From Catellatospora methionotrophica (GTDB lineage: Bacteria; Actinomycetota; Actinomycetes; Mycobacteriales; Micromonosporaceae): a stretch of 64,000 bases of DNA. The notes beneath the pieces were generated by a model. It saw only the letters and a list, made by a program, of their open reading frames with translations. It was not told where the DNA came from and did no database searches. Of the stretch, positions 61,932 to 64,000 are shown one piece after another. Both the position numbers and the translations under genes were made by a program. The stretch is from assembly GCF_011297335.1 (NCBI RefSeq), contig NZ_JAAOTJ010000009.1, positions 62,001 through 126,000 of the forward strand, in the 5' to 3' direction. Within the stretch, counting starts at the first letter, position 1; each line of letters opens with the position of its first letter.

Positions 61932-62945
61932 TCAGAAGGAGCAGTTGACGAGGTGGCATTCGGGCGTCAGGTCGACGTCGAAGGTCGACTGGACGCCGTC
62001 GCGGATGTGGGCGGCGAACTTCAGGACGTCGGCGGTGGTGGCGCCGCCTCGGTTGGTCAGGGCGAGGGTGTGCCGGGTCGAGAGGGAGACGGTGCCGTTG
62101 CCCCAGTCGGATCCGTAGCCGGGACCGAAACCGGCGTGCTGGATGAGCCACGCGGCGTGCAGCTTGGTGCCCTTGGCGTCCGGCTGGCCGGGGCACTCGC
62201 GGGCCCGGTCGGGCACCTCGGCGAGCACCGGGTTGAGGAAGAACGACCCGACGCTCCACGTGTCGTGGTCGGCGGCGTCCAGCACCATGCCGCGCGCCCG
62301 GCGCTGCTCCAGCACCGCCTCGCGTACGTCGGCCGGGTCAGCCGTGCCGCCGACCTCGATCCCCAGCCGCTTCGCGACCGCCGGGAACGTCACCGGGGCG
62401 GACTGCCCGCCGCGGCGCAGCCGGTACGTCACGTCCAGCACGACCCAGCGGTCGCTGTGCTTGAACACCGACATCCGGTGAGTGCCGAACCCGCACCGCT
62501 CCGGCGACCAGACCTCGACCTCATCGGTCGTACGGTCGAACACGGTCACCGACTCCAGCACGTCCGACGTCACGGTGCCGTACGCGCCGACGTTCTGCAC
62601 CGGCGTGCCTCCCACCGAGCCGGGGATGCCCGACAGCGCCTCGACCCCGGACAGGCCCGCGGCCAGCACCGTACGCACCAGGTGATCCCACTCGACCCCG
62701 GCGGCGGCGGTGACCAGCTCGCCGTCGATGTCGAACTCGCCCGACGCCATCCGGACGACCGTGCCGTCCCAGCCGACGTCACCGACGACGAGGTTCGAAC
62801 CCCCGCCCAGCACCAGCAGCGGCTCGTCGGTGTCGCCCGCGTCGCGGAGCAGGTCGATCGCGTGCGGCGTGCTGCGGGCGACTTCCAGCCGCCCGATCGG
62901 GCCACCGACCCGCATCGTGGTCAGCTCAGCAAACGTCATGGTCAC
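61932..62945 (-). CDS. murB: UDP-N-acetylenolpyruvoylglucosamine reductase
   Basis: FAD-dependent MurB of 337 aa that makes UDP-MurNAc for peptidoglycan. The FAD-binding N-terminus has TTMRVGGPIGRLEVARS and LLVLGGGSNLVVGD. SGIPGSVGGTPVQNVGAYG binds the cofactor diphosphate, and YRLRRGGQSAPVTFP and VGSFFLNPVL carry the substrate and proton-donor Ser regions. Length fits the type I enzyme. The start is placed at GTG 62945 because TAGGCT ends 7 nt before it and no ribosome binding site exists; ATG 62939 is the alternative. It is not in the mur/dcw cluster. Confidence 0.95.
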   Translation of the reverse strand: MTMTFAELTTMRVGGPIGRLEVARSTPHAIDLLRDAGDTDEPLLVLGGGSNLVVGDVGWDGTVVRMASGEFDIDGELVTAAAGVEWDHLVRTVLAAGLSGVEALSGIPGSVGGTPVQNVGAYGTVTSDVLESVTVFDRTTDEVEVWSPERCGFGTHRMSVFKHSDRWVVLDVTYRLRRGGQSAPVTFPAVAKRLGIEVGGTADPADVREAVLEQRRARGMVLDAADHDTWSVGSFFLNPVLAEVPDRARECPGQPDAKGTKLHAAWLIQHAGFGPGYGSDWGNGTVSLSTRHTLALTNRGGATTADVLKFAAHIRDGVQSTFDVDLTPECHLVNCSF

Positions 62946-62952
62946 GCGCCCG

Positions 62953-62958
62953 AGCCTA
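62953..62958 (-). promoter_or_regulatory. Leaderless -10 (TAGGCT) of murB
   Basis: TAGGCT ends 7 nt before GTG 62945, supporting a leaderless start at that GTG. Confidence 0.5.
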
Positions 62959-63025
62959 CCGAGGCAGCGGCGCGGGCCGACCGTCACGCCCCCCGCGTGC
63001 TGAACACGCGTGGCACCATCTCGCC

Positions 63026-63418
63026 ATGGCGCATCCTCACCCCACGCAGACCGGACGGCTCACCCTGCTCATCGGCGCGACCGTGCTCATGGGGGTGTGC
63101 GGCCTCGCGGGCCTGGCCAGCCCGGACCTCCATCAGTTGCCGCAGTTCGCGCCCGTGTTCCTCAGCCTGGTCGTCGTCTCGTTCGCCCTGTTCGTCGTGT
63201 TCATCGCGGCAGCGACCTTCGGCTGGATCATCCGGGAGCACGAGATGTGGCGGCACGACGGCGGCCCGGCACGGGCCACTGCCCGTCAGCGGCAGCAGGC
63301 CCAGGCCGATCGCCCGCCCCACGCGCAGGCCCACCCGGACGTCGCGCAGAACACAGCGGGTGAAGGCCGTCAGGAAGACCTCCTGATCAGGCCCGCTGCC
63401 TCCGGTTCGGCTGATTGA
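63026..63418 (+). CDS. Small two-helix membrane protein, unknown function
   Basis: Protein of 130 aa with two predicted helices (about 12-32 and 42-68; LTLLIGATVLMGVCGLAGLA and FLSLVVVSFALFVVFIAAA). A hydrophilic His/Gln/Arg-rich C-terminal tail of about 55 residues follows, probably cytoplasmic and disordered. No family is recognised. No good ribosome binding site is seen; a weak CACCAT lies 6 nt before the ATG. Its last 32 bp overlap the 3' end of the convergent VOC gene. Confidence 0.7.
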   Translation: MAHPHPTQTGRLTLLIGATVLMGVCGLAGLASPDLHQLPQFAPVFLSLVVVSFALFVVFIAAATFGWIIREHEMWRHDGGPARATARQRQQAQADRPPHAQAHPDVAQNTAGEGRQEDLLIRPAASGSAD

Positions 63419-63812
63419 GGCGGATCATGTTCCCGGCCGGGTCACGGAACGCGCAGTCGCGTACGCCGTAGGCCTGGTCGGCGGGCTCCTGCAGCACTTC
63501 GGCACCGGAGGCGCGGATGTGCTCGAAGGCCGCGTCGACGTCGTCGGTGGTGAAGATCAGCCCGCGCAGCAGACCCTTGGCCAGCAGGTCGTACTCCTTC
63601 TGCTTGTCCTCGGGGGAGGCGTCCGGGTGGGACTCCGGGGTCTCGATGGTGATCTCCAGGTCGGGCTGGCTCGGCGGCACGACCGTCACCCAGCGCATGC
63701 CCTCGTAGCTGACGTCGGTGCGCACCTCGAAGCCGAGCACGTCCCGGTAGAACCCGAGGGCCTTCTCGTGATCGTCGACGATGATGAAGCAGTGCGAGAC
63801 CTTGATGTCCAT
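63387..63812 (-). CDS. VOC-family (glyoxalase/bleomycin resistance-like) protein
   Basis: Vicinal-oxygen-chelate fold protein of 141 aa with two beta-alpha-beta-beta-beta modules. The N-terminal one has VSHCFIIVDDHEKALGFYRDVLGFEV and the C-terminal one LIFTTDDVDAAFEHIRASGAEV ... AFRDPAGNMIRLNQP. Likely metal-site residues are His (VSHC) and Glu (LEITIE). Substrate is unknown; close relatives are annotated glyoxalase superfamily only. ATG 63812 is chosen because TAACGT lies 7 nt before it and the domain begins right there. Confidence 0.88.
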   Translation of the reverse strand: MDIKVSHCFIIVDDHEKALGFYRDVLGFEVRTDVSYEGMRWVTVVPPSQPDLEITIETPESHPDASPEDKQKEYDLLAKGLLRGLIFTTDDVDAAFEHIRASGAEVLQEPADQAYGVRDCAFRDPAGNMIRLNQPNRRQRA

Positions 63813-63819
63813 GCAGCTC

Positions 63820-63825
63820 ACGTTA
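63820..63825 (-). promoter_or_regulatory. Leaderless -10 (TAACGT)
   Basis: TAACGT ends 7 nt before the ATG at 63812. Nothing further was recognised in the remaining bases to the window end. Confidence 0.5.
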
Positions 63826-64000
63826 CCGACGAGGGCGCACGGGCACACCGGCTCGGCGGGCTCGCCCGTCAAGACCCTGGATCACAGCTCGAGGCGCCGC
63901 CAGGCCGGTCCGGCGCACGACGGCGGATCCTCCCGGCCCTTGACGCTGTGCCAGCTCGCGGGCCATCGCGCGGCAGGCCCGGCGAGTAGTGCCCGCGCCC

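Noticed and set aside
62791-62811. tRNA T-arm-like GGTTCGAACCC
   Set aside because: It lies inside murB in coding phase and no acceptor, D or anticodon arms can be folded around it.
63813-64000. A further gene at the right edge
   Set aside because: The short open stretches are low-complexity antisense frames without start signals; nothing can be supported before the window ends.

Overview
This window is a stretch of chromosome from a high-GC actinobacterium, most likely Micromonosporaceae (Actinoplanes/Micromonospora/Catellatospora-like). The evidence is the uniformly very high GC, GTG/TTG starts, 1-11 nt gene overlaps, a conservon operon (cvnABCD), a secreted multi-CBM chitinase, and many genes with a -10 hexamer only 6-8 nt before the start codon and no ribosome binding site. 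No rRNA, tRNA, CRISPR array, prophage or insertion sequence was seen. Forty-six protein genes plus one short leader frame are listed; only the first gene is cut by the window edge.

Left part (1-21 kb): an RND exporter divergent from an OmpR-type response regulator/histidine kinase pair; a GH18 chitinase; a patatin-like lipase; an HdeD-like protein; two large conserved membrane proteins, a PLDc_N/SHOCT protein and an FHA protein; a two-gene arginine/ornithine operon (guanidine-modifying hydrolase plus ornithine aminotransferase) divergent from a FabG-like reductase; and a secreted S15-type hydrolase with a CRP-like site upstream.

Middle part (21-40 kb): a long minus-strand run of a small membrane protein, YibE/F protein, large membrane/ectodomain protein, cvnABCD, glgB, a GT4 glycogen synthase-type enzyme and a glycogen debranching enzyme. 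The debranching enzyme is divergent from a GH63-like glucosidase, followed by a phosphofructokinase and a PIG-V-like mannosyltransferase. The sugar genes form a storage-glucan synthesis and turnover block feeding glycolysis.

Right part (40-64 kb): a formylglycine-generating enzyme lies near a sulfatase that carries a histone H1-like Lys/Ala/Pro tail, with an HAD phosphatase and an amidohydrolase following in the same direction. Next come a small secreted protein, a lower-GC solitary HsdR_N-type nuclease (probable acquired defence gene), a beta-helix lipoprotein, an MFS carrier, an NDP-sugar epimerase, an HTH regulator, a 1391-residue subtilase with an Asp-box propeller, a divergent sugar-acid dehydratase/FAH-fold dehydratase pair suggesting a Weimberg-like pentose route, a serine beta-lactamase-fold hydrolase, murB, a small membrane protein and a VOC protein.

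Intergenic space is short and repeatedly filled with long, near-perfect hairpins. These fall into at least two homologous sequence families scattered over the window and are the most unusual non-coding feature seen. The most unusual coding feature is the histone-tailed sulfatase.
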